In this document: piece after piece, positions 10,230 to 19,503 of the stretch
Layout: every line of letters begins with the position of its first letter
How positions within the stretch are numbered: position 1 is the stretch's first letter
Source of the DNA: Methylobacillus glycogenes JCM 2850
GTDB lineage: Bacteria; Pseudomonadota; Gammaproteobacteria; Burkholderiales; Methylophilaceae
Direction of reading: 5' to 3'
Assembly: GCF_000617925.1 (NCBI RefSeq)
Contig: NZ_BAMT01000004.1
Location: forward strand, 1-64,000
Length of the DNA: 64,000 bases
The notes under the pieces: model-generated
What the model was told of the DNA's origin: nothing
What the model saw: only the letters and a program-made list of their open reading frames with translations
The model's database searches: none
Made by a program: the position numbers and the translations under genes

Positions 10230-11090
10230 TTAGCGCTGGAATTCGATATTGTCTATAAGGCGGGTCTGGCCCTGTCTCGCCGCACCTAGCACCACCAGGG
10301 CCTCGTCATCCACAGTAGCGGGCAATAGCGTGTCAGCCGACCGTATGCTGATGTAATCCACTATCCAGCCTAGTTGCGTTAAATACTGGCTGGTTTGTGC
10401 CTCAATCGCGGCATAGTCATGGTTACCCTTGCGCACGTTATCCACCACCAGTTGCAAGGTGCGCGAGAGGCGTGGGGCCTCGAGTTTCTGTGCTGGGTTG
10501 AGGTAACCGTTGCGCGAGCTGAGTGCCAGGCCGCTGGCCTCGCGCTGGGTTTCACCGGCAATGATATCTATGGGTAGATTGAACTGCCGCACCAGCTCGC
10601 GAATGATAAATAGTTGCTGGTAATCCTTGCGGCCAAACACGGCGATCTGCGGCTGCACAATATTGAATAGTTTCATCACTACCGTCGCCACGCCGTCAAA
10701 GTGCCCAGGCCGTGCCGCGCCACAGAGTTCATTGGCAATCGATGGTGGGGTGATGCGCATGGTCTGCGTGGCCGGATACATTTCTGCCGGGCTGGGGGTG
10801 AACACCACATCGGCTCCCGCCTCGGCCAGCAGCGCACAGTCTGCCTGCAGCGTACGCGGATAATTATCCAGGTCTTCGTTGGCACCAAACTGCAAAGGGT
10901 TGACGAAGATGCTCACCACCACACACTGCGCACGTTCACGCGCCAGCTTGACCAGATGCAGGTGCCCGGCATGCAGATTGCCCATGGTGGGTACAAAGGC
11001 AATGCTGCCCTCAGCACTCAAGCGCTGACGCAGGCTGGCGATATCGGCAATGATTTCAAGTGGCTTGCTGGAGGTGCTGTGAGCTGTCAT
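10230..11090 (-). CDS. panC: Pantothenate synthetase
   Basis: Joins pantoate and beta-alanine with ATP to form pantothenate. The 286-aa protein has the nucleotidyl-transferase signature PTMGNLHAGHLHLVK, whose HAGH is the HIGH-type motif. It also has FVNPLQFGANEDLDNYPR, HFDGVATVVMKLFNIVQP, FGRKDYQQL and the KMSKS-like ALSSRN. It lies 79 bp downstream of panB on the same strand. With panD elsewhere in the window the beta-alanine branch is complete. The 171 bp between its stop and cdh hold nothing I can name. Confidence 0.97.
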   Translation of the reverse strand: MTAHSTSSKPLEIIADIASLRQRLSAEGSIAFVPTMGNLHAGHLHLVKLARERAQCVVVSIFVNPLQFGANEDLDNYPRTLQADCALLAEAGADVVFTPSPAEMYPATQTMRITPPSIANELCGAARPGHFDGVATVVMKLFNIVQPQIAVFGRKDYQQLFIIRELVRQFNLPIDIIAGETQREASGLALSSRNGYLNPAQKLEAPRLSRTLQLVVDNVRKGNHDYAAIEAQTSQYLTQLGWIVDYISIRSADTLLPATVDDEALVVLGAARQGQTRLIDNIEFQR

Positions 11091-11169
11091 GGCTGTTGAA
11101 TACCTGAAAGTGACGGGTGCTGCTGAAGTAGGTGAGGCTTAAGTGTAGAGCGCCTGAAACCAGCTAGCG

Positions 11170-11958
11170 CTAATCGAAACTATGTTCGGCGGCGGGGAAG
11201 CTGCCATCCTTAACGGCAGCTACATAGCTCACCAATGCGGCTTCTATGCTGCTGGCACCCTGCATGAAGTTGCGCACAAAGCGTGGCGATTTTCCTGCGT
11301 ATATGCCCAGCATATCCTGTAACACCAGCACCTGGCCGTCACAGTCTTTGCCCGCGCCTATGCCTATGACCGGAATCTGGATGGCCTGACTCACTTCAGC
11401 GGCCAAGCGCGTGGGTACCATTTCCAGCACCAGCATGCTGGCACCTGCCTGGGCGAGTTGTACCGCGTCATCTAGTAATTGTGCCGCAGCGGCTTGATCG
11501 CGGCCTTGTACGCGATAACCGCCCAATTGGTGAACCGCTTGCGGCGTCAGCCCCAAGTGACCACACACCGGAATGCCGCGTTGCACCAGGAAGCGCACGG
11601 TATCCAGCATGATGCTACCGCCCTCAACCTTGACCATTTGTGCGCCTGCCGCCATCAACGTGGCGGCATTGTCGAATGCCTGCTCGGGGTTGCGCTGATA
11701 GCTGCCGAAAGGCATGTCGGTGACGATAAATGCGTTGCGGGCGGTGCTGGCAACACAACGCGTGTGGTATTGCATATCCTGCAAGGACACGGGCAAGGTG
11801 CTGCTATGGCCCTGTATGGTCATGCCCAGTGAATCACCAACCAGCAAGACTTCAACCCCGGCCTTGTCACTAAGGGCGGCAAAGCTGGCATCGTAGCTGG
11901 TCAGCACGGCGATTTTCTCGCCTTGTGCCTTCATCTGCTGTAGGGCTAGCAGGTTCAT
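11170..11958 (-). CDS. panB: 3-methyl-2-oxobutanoate hydroxymethyltransferase
   Basis: First committed step of pantothenate synthesis, adding a hydroxymethyl group from methylene-tetrahydrofolate to ketoisovalerate. The 262-aa TIM barrel shows [34 protein letters not shown] (metal-binding Asp), [29 protein letters not shown] and [14 protein letters not shown]. The gene starts 4 bp after the deoxynucleoside kinase and is part of the pcnB-folK-kinase-panB-panC run. The folate enzyme FolK upstream fits the need for a C1-folate donor. Confidence 0.97.
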   Translation of the reverse strand: MNLLALQQMKAQGEKIAVLTSYDASFAALSDKAGVEVLLVGDSLGMTIQGHSSTLPVSLQDMQYHTRCVASTARNAFIVTDMPFGSYQRNPEQAFDNAATLMAAGAQMVKVEGGSIMLDTVRFLVQRGIPVCGHLGLTPQAVHQLGGYRVQGRDQAAAAQLLDDAVQLAQAGASMLVLEMVPTRLAAEVSQAIQIPVIGIGAGKDCDGQVLVLQDMLGIYAGKSPRFVRNFMQGASSIEAALVSYVAAVKDGSFPAAEHSFD

Positions 11959-11961
11959 GGC

Positions 11962-12609
11962 TTACTCCAGATTGGGATTGAAAAACTCGCGGCGGCTGCG
12001 GATTTGCATAATGCGCTCCAGCAGCATTTCCATGGCACCATCTTTTTCGGTGATGTCGAGTTTTTCATTGTTGACGATAAGTACGGGCGCCCCGTCATAT
12101 TGATGGAAGAATTGACTATAGGTTTCGGCCAGCCGCGCCAGATATTCACGCGGAATTTCCTGTTCATAGCGGATATTGCGCTGATTCACGCGCTCATGCA
12201 GGGTTTCCACTGGCGATTGCAGATAGATCACCAGGTCTGGTGTGGGCACCTGCACCTGTACATGCTTGTACATCTGGCGGTAAAGCGCATATTCCTCATC
12301 ATTGAGGTTCATTTGCGCAAATAGCTGGTCTTTTTCCAGGAAGAAATCGGCAATCGTCGCCTGGTTGAACATGTCGCGCTGGGCCAGGTCACGGATATGC
12401 TCTACGCGCTGGAACAAAAAGAACATCTGCGTAGGCAGGGCATAGCGTGGCGCATCCTGGTAAAACTTGGGCAGGAAAGGATTGGCCCCGGCGTTTTCCA
12501 GCAAGAGATTGACCGGGAACATATCGGCGAGCTTGCGCGCCAGCGTGGTTTTGCCACTGCCTATCGGCCCCTCGACCACGATGTAGTGAAAGCGGTCAAA
12601 AATACTCAT
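11962..12609 (-). CDS. Deoxynucleoside kinase family protein
   Basis: P-loop kinase that phosphorylates deoxynucleosides (deoxyadenosine/deoxyguanosine kinase-like). The 215-aa reading from the ATG at 12609 has the Walker A motif VVEGPIGSGKTTLARKLA at residues ~9-26, and the DRS-like region is replaced by ERVNQRNIRYEQEIP. A lid-type arginine cluster is present. The ATG overlaps the stop of folK by four bases. An upstream in-frame extension lies wholly in folK and is discarded. Kinases of this family are commonly linked to folK and panB in betaproteobacteria. The exact substrate cannot be assigned. Confidence 0.88.
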   Translation of the reverse strand: MSIFDRFHYIVVEGPIGSGKTTLARKLADMFPVNLLLENAGANPFLPKFYQDAPRYALPTQMFFLFQRVEHIRDLAQRDMFNQATIADFFLEKDQLFAQMNLNDEEYALYRQMYKHVQVQVPTPDLVIYLQSPVETLHERVNQRNIRYEQEIPREYLARLAETYSQFFHQYDGAPVLIVNNEKLDITEKDGAMEMLLERIMQIRSRREFFNPNLE

Positions 12610-13109
12610 AGCGCATTTTCCTCCAGCTTTTCCACGCCTTGATCGGCACATTGCACAGCCAGTGTGCTGACCTTGCCATGTGCGGCTAGCGCCAGTTCCG
12701 GGGCAATTTCCGCCAGCGGCAGCAGCACAAAGCCGCGCTCATGCATGCGCGGGTGCGGCACGGTGAGTTCTGGGCTGCTGATGCTGACTTGATCGTAAAG
12801 CAGCACATCCAAGTCAAGCACACGTGGCGCATTGGGGAAAGGCCGTTCGCGGCCGTGTTGATTCTCCAGCGCCAGAATCGCATGCAGCAATGCCAGTGGG
12901 CTCAGGCTGGTTTCAAGCTCGGCCACGGCATTGATAAAGTCGGGCTGATTGTCATAACCCACAGGCGCGGTGCGATAGAGCGAAGAATGGCTGAGCAAGC
13001 GCGTATCCGTCAGCGTATCCAGTTCACGCAAAGCCAGCCTGACTTCATCTGCAGGTTGGCGGCCAGGGTTGCTGAGGTTGCTGCCTAGGGCAATAAAGGC
13101 GCGTGCCAT
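12606..13109 (-). CDS. folK: 2-amino-4-hydroxy-6-hydroxymethyldihydropteridine pyrophosphokinase
   Basis: Transfers pyrophosphate from ATP to the pterin alcohol, the step before dihydropteroate synthase in folate synthesis. The 167-aa protein has the start ARAFIALGSNLSNPGRQ, SSLYRTAPVGYDNQPDF, ENQHGRERPFPNAPRVLDLD (substrate and metal residues) and VPHPRMHERGFVLLPL. The start codon follows the pcnB stop directly, and its end overlaps the kinase start, so translation is probably coupled along the operon. Confidence 0.96.
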   Translation of the reverse strand: MARAFIALGSNLSNPGRQPADEVRLALRELDTLTDTRLLSHSSLYRTAPVGYDNQPDFINAVAELETSLSPLALLHAILALENQHGRERPFPNAPRVLDLDVLLYDQVSISSPELTVPHPRMHERGFVLLPLAEIAPELALAAHGKVSTLAVQCADQGVEKLEENAL

Positions 13110-14459
13110 TTATTCTCCTGCCGCCGATTTCTTCGGGCCGCGACGGCGTCTACGCTTTTTCGGCGCGGTCTCGGGCAGCAGCATGGTCTGACGTTGCTCG
13201 CCATCGGCGTTGGCAAAATCTGTCCACCACTGACCCAATTCAGCTGGCAATTCACCAGATTCGCAGCGCAGCAGCAGGAAGTCATAAGCCGCACGATAAC
13301 GTGGGTTTTCCAAAAGACTGTAAGGCCGCTTGCCCGCACGTTGCTCAAAGCGAGGCTGCAAGCCCCAGATCTCGCGCATGGTGGCGCTGAAGCGCTTGTG
13401 TATGGCCATCTTTTCCGCCTGGATGTCGCAGACTTCGTCCATGGCCATATGCAAGGCTGGAATTGGCTTGTTACCTTGCTGCTCGAATTTCTTCCAGGCC
13501 AGCAGCACTTCGTGCCAGAGCAGGGTGGCAAACAGGAAGCTGGGCGAGACTGGCTTGCCTGACAATACGCGCTCATCGGTATTTTTCAGCGCCAGCTTCA
13601 CAAAGCGCTCGCCTATGGGTTGTTCCAGCACCACATCCAGCAAGGGCAGCAAGCCATGATGCAGGCCATGCTGACGCAGGGCATTGGCGCTTTCTATGGC
13701 ATGACCAGACAAGAACAGCTTGAGCATTTCGTCAAACAGGCGTGAGGGTGGCACATCATGCAGCAGGTCGGCCAGTTCAGAGATAGGCTGCTCAGTCGCC
13801 TTGTCGATCTTGAGGCCTAGCTTGGCAGAAAGCCTGACCGCGCGCAGCATGCGCACCGGGTCTTCACGGTAACGCGTGACCGGGTCACCTATCATGCGCA
13901 ATATGCCTGCCTGGATATCGGGAACACCTTGATGGAAATCCAGTACTTCTTCCGAGGCTGGGTCGTAATAAAGCGCGTTGGCCGTGAAGTCGCGACGTAC
14001 CGCATCTTCTTCCTGACTGCCAAACACATTGTCGCGCAGGATACGGCCAGTGTCGGCGACCTTGGCATCACCCTGCTCATTGAGGTGACTGCCACGGAAG
14101 GTCGAGACTTCAATCACTTCATCACCAAACATCACATGCACCAAACGGAAACGTCGGCCTATGATGCGTGAGCGGCGAAATACCTTGTTCACCTGCTCAG
14201 GCGTGGCATTGGTAGCCACATCGAAATCCTTGGGGCGCTGTTTCAGTAACAAGTCACGAACGGCACCACCGACGACAAACGCCTCAAACCCAGCTTTTTG
14301 CAAGCCTTCGGTGGTTTTGATGGCTGCATTGCTAAGCAGCTTGCGGTCTATGCGATGTACGCGGGCAGAAATGCGCTCAACCTTGCCTGCTGGCGTTGCG
14401 GGAGCGGATTTGTTGGATGTTGCGGGCTTGAAAACGCGCTGCAGCAGTTTTTTGATCAT
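13110..14459 (-). CDS. pcnB: Poly(A) polymerase I
   Basis: Adds 3' poly(A) tails that direct RNA decay. The 449-aa protein contains the class II nucleotidyltransferase core: AFVVGGAVRDLLL, RPKDFDVATNATPEQV with the catalytic DxD, RRDFTANALYYDP, and RYREDPVRMLRAVRLSAKLG. The PcnB-specific C-terminal domain ends in a basic KKRRRRRGPKK tail typical of the polymerase. The HxGR-type features and long basic tail favour poly(A) polymerase over a CCA-adding enzyme. First gene of the run toward panC. The 121 bp upstream hold no gene. Confidence 0.94.
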   Translation of the reverse strand: MIKKLLQRVFKPATSNKSAPATPAGKVERISARVHRIDRKLLSNAAIKTTEGLQKAGFEAFVVGGAVRDLLLKQRPKDFDVATNATPEQVNKVFRRSRIIGRRFRLVHVMFGDEVIEVSTFRGSHLNEQGDAKVADTGRILRDNVFGSQEEDAVRRDFTANALYYDPASEEVLDFHQGVPDIQAGILRMIGDPVTRYREDPVRMLRAVRLSAKLGLKIDKATEQPISELADLLHDVPPSRLFDEMLKLFLSGHAIESANALRQHGLHHGLLPLLDVVLEQPIGERFVKLALKNTDERVLSGKPVSPSFLFATLLWHEVLLAWKKFEQQGNKPIPALHMAMDEVCDIQAEKMAIHKRFSATMREIWGLQPRFEQRAGKRPYSLLENPRYRAAYDFLLLRCESGELPAELGQWWTDFANADGEQRQTMLLPETAPKKRRRRRGPKKSAAGE

Positions 14460-14580
14460 TATGCGGCTTAGCCTGGGGTTTCTGATGCGCTAAAGTGCAT
14501 GATTATAGCGTAAGCATTGCCTATGCATCAGCGCTAGATAGCTGGGGAATTCAAAAGCTTGTAAGGAACAAGCGCATGCG

Positions 14581-15003
14581 CTAGGGATGGCGTGCGGAAT
14601 AGCACTCCACAATCAGCAGACCAGTTAGCAAGGCAATCACAAACAGAATAGCGGGCCAGCCTGCGCTGAGCAGGGTTGCCAGGGCTGGGCCGGGGCAGTA
14701 ACCCGCCAAACCCCAGCCTATGCCAAACAGTACAGCGCCTACAATGAGTTTGCGGTCAGCCACAGGCCGCTGTGGCAGGGTGATGGGCTTGCCCAGCAAA
14801 CTGGTGTGCTTGGGCTGGCGTTTAGCCCAGTGAAATGCCGGAAAAGCGACGCTGATTGCACCCACCATCACCAGGGCAAGGGAAGGGTCCCAGGCACCAG
14901 CCAGGTCGAGAAAAGCCAACACTTTGGCAGGGTTGCCCATGCCTGAGAGTATGAGTCCGGCACCGAACAGCAAGCCACTGATCAATGCACTCAGTAATGA
15001 CAT
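14581..15003 (-). CDS. YeeE/YedE-type half transporter (DUF6691)
   Basis: Inner-membrane protein of the YeeE/YedE (TsuA/PmpB-like) group, linked in other bacteria to uptake of thiosulfate or other sulfur species. The 140-aa protein has about four helices and the family motifs LSGMGNPAKVLAFLDL and GIGWGLAGYCPGPAL, whose Cys is characteristic. It is the C-terminal half of the usual two-domain fold; its partner is the next gene upstream, 67 bp away. It lies at the downstream end of the sulfate transporter genes, supporting a sulfur role. The substrate is inferred. Confidence 0.85.
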   Translation of the reverse strand: MSLLSALISGLLFGAGLILSGMGNPAKVLAFLDLAGAWDPSLALVMVGAISVAFPAFHWAKRQPKHTSLLGKPITLPQRPVADRKLIVGAVLFGIGWGLAGYCPGPALATLLSAGWPAILFVIALLTGLLIVECYSARHP

Positions 15004-15070
15004 GGTAGCTTCTTGCTAGATAGTGGCTGGGGTGGGGAGAGGGTAAGCATCTCAGCGCAAGCGTGCATGA

Positions 15071-15495
15071 TTAATGCCATCCATGACGTAGCAGAAACAC
15101 GGTGACAAAACCTGCTGCCATAAACAGTACAGTTGCCAGAAGTGAACGCGGGGAGAGTCTTGCCAGGCCACAAACGCCATGGCCGCTGGTACAGCCCTGT
15201 GCCAAGCGCGTACCTATGCCGACCAGCAAGCCAGCCAACAGGATTTGCCAGGGATTATGAATGGCATGCGTGGCCGGGAGTGTGCCCAGCCATGACCAGA
15301 GCACGGGCGAAATGATCAGGCCCAGCAGAAATGCCAGCCGCCAGCCTGATCTCGGTTGCACCAGCCAGCCGGACAAGATGCCGCTGATACCCGCAATGCG
15401 CCCATTGAACATAATTAGCATGGCGGCGGCCAAGCCTATCAACATGCCGCCAGCAAGGCGCTCCAGGGAGTGAAGCTAGCCCAGTCCAGCGTCAT
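15071..15495 (-). CDS. YeeE/YedE-type half transporter, one frame break
   Basis: Partner half of the YeeE/YedE pair. The body contains FNGRIAGISGILSGWL and GTRLAQGCTSGHGVCGLARLS, where the Cys-rich loop is the family hallmark for sulfur-compound handling. The natural start is the ATG at 15495 (MTLDWASFTPWSALLA). A missing G near 15450 breaks the frame before GMLIGLAAAM, and repair gives 141 aa. It starts 13 bp after cysA on the same strand, so it is very probably the fourth gene of the cysT-cysW-cysA unit. The frame break is a likely sequence error. Confidence 0.85.
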
Positions 15496-15508
15496 GACGC
15501 GCTATACC

Positions 15509-16579
15509 CTAGCTGGCTTTGCTGTTGAGGAAGACCTGCACAGTGCGCGGTTTGAGATAGACATGGCTGCCTTGGCTCAACTCCAGCTCACGGAAACGTT
15601 CGCGCGTGATTTCTGCCTCGATGACGTCACTTTCGTTGACGGGCTGCAACTCCAGCCTGACCAGTGGGCCAGCGGCGTGAATGTAGCTGACAACGGCATG
15701 CAGCGTGGCCTGGCCGTTTTGCTGGGTAAATACGTCAATATCATGCGGACGTACATAAGCCAGCGCATCACTGTTCTGCACGCTATGGTGATCATTCAGG
15801 CTGAAAGCCAGATCGCCGATATGGGCCTGACCTTCGTTTACGCGGCTATGGAACTGGTTCACATTGCCGAGGAATTTGTAGACAAAGGGCGAGGCCGGGT
15901 TGTCATAGACTTCCTGTGGCGAGCCTATCTGTTCAATACGGCCTTGGTTCATCACCACGATACGGTCAGCCACTTCCAGCGCTTCTTCCTGATCGTGCGT
16001 CACAAACACGCTGGTGATGTGCAATTCGTCATGCAGGCGGCGCAACCAGCGGCGCAGGTCTTTACGTACTTTGGCATCCAGGGCACCAAACGGCTCATCC
16101 AGCAGCAGAACCTTGGGCTCTACCGCCAAAGCACGTGCTAGCGCGATACGTTGGCGCTGACCACCGGAGAGTTGCGGCGGGTATCTATCTGCCAGCCAGT
16201 CCAGTTGTACCAGCTCCAATAGTTGATGCACGCGTCTATGAATTTCGGCTTCGGTGGGGCGGGTTTTCTTCGGGCGCACACGCAGGCCGAAAGCCACGTT
16301 CTCAAATACCGTCATATGGCGGAACAGCGCATAGTGCTGGAAGACGAAACCGACCTGGCGCTCACGCACATCGCGCTCGGTGGCTTCCTGACCATGGAAG
16401 TGGATGCTGCCATTATCTGGCGATTCCAGCCCGGCAATGATGCGCAGCAGGGTAGTTTTGCCGCAACCGGAGGGGCCGAGCAGGGCCACGAGTTCGCCAC
16501 TGGGGACATCGAGGCTGACGTTGTTGAGGGCGGTGAAGCTGCCAAACTCTTTTTTGATGTTACGGATTGCTATGCTCAT
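15509..16579 (-). CDS. cysA: Sulfate/thiosulfate ABC transporter ATP-binding protein
   Basis: Energises sulfate and thiosulfate import with CysT and CysW. The 356-aa protein shows Walker A ([14 protein letters not shown], about residues 34-47), the Q-loop ([11 protein letters not shown]), the signature [15 protein letters not shown], Walker B ([14 protein letters not shown]) and the H-loop ([10 protein letters not shown]). A C-terminal TOBE-like regulatory domain follows. The start lies 39 bp after cysW. All parts are intact, with no break. Confidence 0.96.
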   Translation of the reverse strand: MSIAIRNIKKEFGSFTALNNVSLDVPSGELVALLGPSGCGKTTLLRIIAGLESPDNGSIHFHGQEATERDVRERQVGFVFQHYALFRHMTVFENVAFGLRVRPKKTRPTEAEIHRRVHQLLELVQLDWLADRYPPQLSGGQRQRIALARALAVEPKVLLLDEPFGALDAKVRKDLRRWLRRLHDELHITSVFVTHDQEEALEVADRIVVMNQGRIEQIGSPQEVYDNPASPFVYKFLGNVNQFHSRVNEGQAHIGDLAFSLNDHHSVQNSDALAYVRPHDIDVFTQQNGQATLHAVVSYIHAAGPLVRLELQPVNESDVIEAEITRERFRELELSQGSHVYLKPRTVQVFLNSKAS

Positions 16580-16618
16580 GATGTCATCCTTGTGACCGTA
16601 GTGCGGGTAAATACTGCC

Positions 16619-17514
16619 TTATTCATCCGATGCCTTCTCGCTGGCCTTGGCGCTGCGGCCGCTCTGCCATTCGATATAGGACTTGAGGCCCAGTGTAATC
16701 AGGGCGAGGAATGCCAATAGTGAAGCCACCGCAAAAGCGGCTGCGTAGTTGTATTCGTTATACAGAATTTCCACATGCAAGGGCATGGTGTTGGTCAGGC
16801 CGCGGATATGGCCGGATACTACCGATACCGCACCAAATTCACCCATGGCGCGCGCATTGGTAAGGATCACGCCATAGAGCAGCCCCCACTTGATATTCGG
16901 CAGGGTGATATGCCAGAGAATCTGCCAGCCGGAGGCGCCCAGCACCAGGCCAGCTTCTTCTTCTTCCTTGCCCTGTGCCTGCATCAGCGGAATCAGCTCG
17001 CGGGCAATAAAGGGGAAGGTAACGAAGATAGTAGCCAATACTATGCCCGGAATCGCAAAGATGACTTTGAGATCATGGTCTATCAGCCATTCACCAAACC
17101 AGCCCTGCAAGCCGAAGATCAGCACATAAATCAAACCTGCAATCACGGGTGAAACCGCAAATGGCAGATCGATCAGGGTGATCAGTATGCTTTTGCCCTT
17201 GAACTCGAATTTGGCAATTGCCCAGGCAGCCGCCACACCGAATACCAGATTCAATGGCAGCGAAATAGCCGCAGCAATCAAGGTCAGCTTGATGGCGGAT
17301 AAGGCATCAGGTTCTACCAGTGCGGCAATATAGGTCTCAAAACCCTTGCGCAGGGCTTCGGTGAATACAGCAGCCAGTGGAATGAACAGGAACAGGCTCA
17401 AAAACAGCAGCGCGTGATAATCAGCGTCCAGCGTACCCAGGCAGGCTCTGAGGTGGCGCGATTATGCGCGACCTTGGCTTGGTACTTGGCGAGTTGTGAA
17501 ACAGTGGATGACAT
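16619..17514 (-). CDS. cysW: Sulfate ABC transporter permease CysW, one frame break
   Basis: One of two membrane subunits of the sulfate importer. The ATG at 17514 opens a cytoplasmic leader ([15 protein letters not shown]). The frame breaks near 17420, where one restored base gives [20 protein letters not shown]. The repaired 298-aa protein has six helices and the EAA loop ([20 protein letters not shown]), which docks on CysA. The CysW-specific [13 protein letters not shown] is present. It begins 18 bp after cysT. Without repair the protein would start inside the first helix. Confidence 0.94.
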
Positions 17515-17532
17515 GTGTTTTCCCTCTATTTT

Positions 17533-18378
17533 CTAGCGCGAAACGCTGTTACGGCGGCTGCTCCACCATTGCAGGCCGTTGATGCTCAGCAGCAGGAGGA
17601 AGGAAATGACCAGCATGACCACAGCGACGGCAGTAGCCCCTGTGTAGTCATATTGTTCTAGCTTGGTGATGATGATGAGCGGCGTGATTTCAGACACCAT
17701 GGGCATATTGCCGGCAATGAAAATCACTGAGCCGTACTCACCAATCGCTCGCGCAAACGCCAGGGCAAAGCCAGTCAGCAGCGCTGGCCAGAGCGCGGGC
17801 AGAATCACGCGGCGGAAGGTTTGCCAGCGATTGGCACCCAGGCTGGCAGCGGCTTCTTCGGTTTCAGCTTCCAGGTCTTCCAGCACGGGTTGGACGGTAC
17901 GTACAACAAAAGGCAGCCCAATAAAGGTGAGCGCCACCACTACACCCAGGGGTGTAAAGGCGACCTTGATGCCGTTGGGTTCCAGTATGCTGCCCAGCCA
18001 GCCATTGGCGGAGTAAACCGCAGTCAAGGCAATACCCGCCACCGCTGTAGGCAAGGCGAAGGGTAGGTCAACCAGGGCATCTACCAGCTTTTTGCCGGGG
18101 AAGGTGTAGCGTGTCAGCACCCAGGCGGTTAATAAACCAAAGAAGGCATTAATCACAGCAGCAAGGAAAGCCGCGCCAAAGGTGAGCTTATACGAGGCAA
18201 TCACGCGTGGCGTGGTGACTACGTGCCAGAATTCGGCCAGGGTAAACTCAGTTGTTTTGATAAAAGCGGCAGCGAGTGGAATCAATACAATCAGGCTAAG
18301 GTAAAGCAGGGTATAGCCCAGGGATAGATTGAAACCGGGAAGTACATTCTTTTGTTTATGGGAGGCCATATCGTTCAA
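17533..18378 (-). CDS. cysT: Sulfate ABC transporter permease CysT (CysU)
   Basis: Second membrane subunit of the sulfate importer. The 281-aa protein has about six helices, with YTLLYLSLIVLIPLAAAF first. It carries the EAA loop TEEAAASLGANRWQTFRRVI and the CysT signature ARAIGEYGSVIFIAGN. It heads the cysT-cysW-cysA-yeeE-yedE run. An AT-rich element 58 bp upstream of the ATG (18436-18445) matches one found before the sulfate-binding protein genes. The EAL gene and sbp lie upstream in the same direction, each with its own gap. Confidence 0.95.
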   Translation of the reverse strand: MNDMASHKQKNVLPGFNLSLGYTLLYLSLIVLIPLAAAFIKTTEFTLAEFWHVVTTPRVIASYKLTFGAAFLAAVINAFFGLLTAWVLTRYTFPGKKLVDALVDLPFALPTAVAGIALTAVYSANGWLGSILEPNGIKVAFTPLGVVVALTFIGLPFVVRTVQPVLEDLEAETEEAAASLGANRWQTFRRVILPALWPALLTGFALAFARAIGEYGSVIFIAGNMPMVSEITPLIIITKLEQYDYTGATAVAVVMLVISFLLLLSINGLQWWSSRRNSVSR

Positions 18379-18435
18379 TCAGTCCAGTGGAGGCTTGCTC
18401 AAGCAGGCGAGAATGTAGCAGAAGCGCCATGCGGG

Positions 18436-18445
18436 GAAAAATAAT
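18436..18445 (-). promoter_or_regulatory. Candidate sulfur-regulon operator upstream of cysT
   Basis: The + strand reads GAAAAATAAT, ending 67 bp upstream of the cysT start. The nine-base core AAAAATAAT recurs at closely similar distances upstream of the first sulfate-binding protein gene (20547-20555) and the oscA-like gene (27173-27181). CysB, a LysR-type activator, binds AT-rich sites upstream of such genes. Assigning this word to CysB is inference. Confidence 0.35.
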
Positions 18446-18516
18446 ATGTTTCTATATCATTATAGCCGCGTGTTATTTCCTGTGATGTTTATGCGGTTTG
18501 CACAGCAGATGCTGAC

Positions 18517-19413
18517 TCAGGCTGCAGCGCGCTTGTTGAGCTTGAGTGTGGGCTTGAGGGCCTCGGTTGGTTGCAGCTCATGCGCGGTGACTGGCTGGCC
18601 AAGGAAATAACCCTGCAATAGCGTGCTGCCAGAAGCGATGGCGATTTCCAGGCCAGTTTGTGACTCAATGCCAGTAATCACAGGTTGCGCACCTATATCA
18701 CGCACCAGTTGAATCAGGCCTGGCAGTATCTTGCGTACCCGTGGGCTGCGTTCTGCTTCCTTGATCAGGCTGGTATCGAACTTGACGAACTCCGGCGATA
18801 GTTTCCACAAGCGTTCAAGATGCGAGTGCTTGTTGCCAAAGTTATCAATAGCAATGCGGTAGCCGCGCTCGTTGTAATTTTCTATGGCATCGGCCAGCTG
18901 GTTTTCGTGCTCGACCACGCTTTCCTGAATCTCAATCACCACACGGTCTGTGGGTACTGAGTTGGAATGCAGGATGCGCTCGAATACCTTGCCGTGGGCG
19001 TTGACGCTAATCAGCAGGCTGGGGTGCACATTGAGGAACAGCAGGCCTTTTTCAGCATAAATCTGGCGGAAATTCAGTACGTGCAGTGTACGTGCTACGC
19101 GATCAAATTTGACCAACTTGCCAATTTGCGCGGCAAAGCTGAAGGCAAACTCCGGGCTGATGGTCTGCTGCCCGCCCAGGGATGGACGCAGAAAAGCTTC
19201 ATGCCCAATCAGATCGCCCGCCTCGCTGTCATATAGCGGCTGGAAAGCACTATTGAGCTGCAAACCCAGAAACGTGCTGTTGAACTCCCCGCTGGCCTGT
19301 TCTTCCAGACCATATTCATCGAGGTCAAGATACAGTGACTCACGTAACTGACTCTTGAGTTGATCTATAGAGGGGGAATTGCTTTTGCTGTTTGCTTGGC
19401 TGTGTTTACTCAT
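18517..19413 (-). CDS. EAL-domain protein, probably catalytically degenerate
   Basis: Cyclic di-GMP phosphodiesterase fold of 298 aa. The first ~45 residues are polar with no membrane segment, and the EAL domain covers about 50-275. The signature reads E72-A-F, and N128 (FLNVHP), E164 (IQES), D190, K211 (VKFD), E250 and Q267 are retained. However, the second Asp of the DDFG metal motif is Asn191 (IAIDNFGNKHS), and the usual EGVE is GIES. Loss of that Asp generally destroys phosphodiesterase activity, so it may be a c-di-GMP sensor or binding scaffold. It lies between cysT and sbp on the same strand, suggesting a link between sulfate supply and c-di-GMP. Confidence 0.85.
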   Translation of the reverse strand: MSKHSQANSKSNSPSIDQLKSQLRESLYLDLDEYGLEEQASGEFNSTFLGLQLNSAFQPLYDSEAGDLIGHEAFLRPSLGGQQTISPEFAFSFAAQIGKLVKFDRVARTLHVLNFRQIYAEKGLLFLNVHPSLLISVNAHGKVFERILHSNSVPTDRVVIEIQESVVEHENQLADAIENYNERGYRIAIDNFGNKHSHLERLWKLSPEFVKFDTSLIKEAERSPRVRKILPGLIQLVRDIGAQPVITGIESQTGLEIAIASGSTLLQGYFLGQPVTAHELQPTEALKPTLKLNKRAAA

Positions 19414-19503
19414 GCTGCATCCTTATGTGTCAGCCAGGGCTTAACTGGCTCACATGGCTTTGCTATCTGACCTGGGGGGGGCTTGGTCTGGTCTAGCTAT
19501 GTC

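Noticed and set aside
15470-16141. 223-codon rightward open frame
   Set aside because: Antisense to cysA, whose Walker motifs are intact. No ribosome site.
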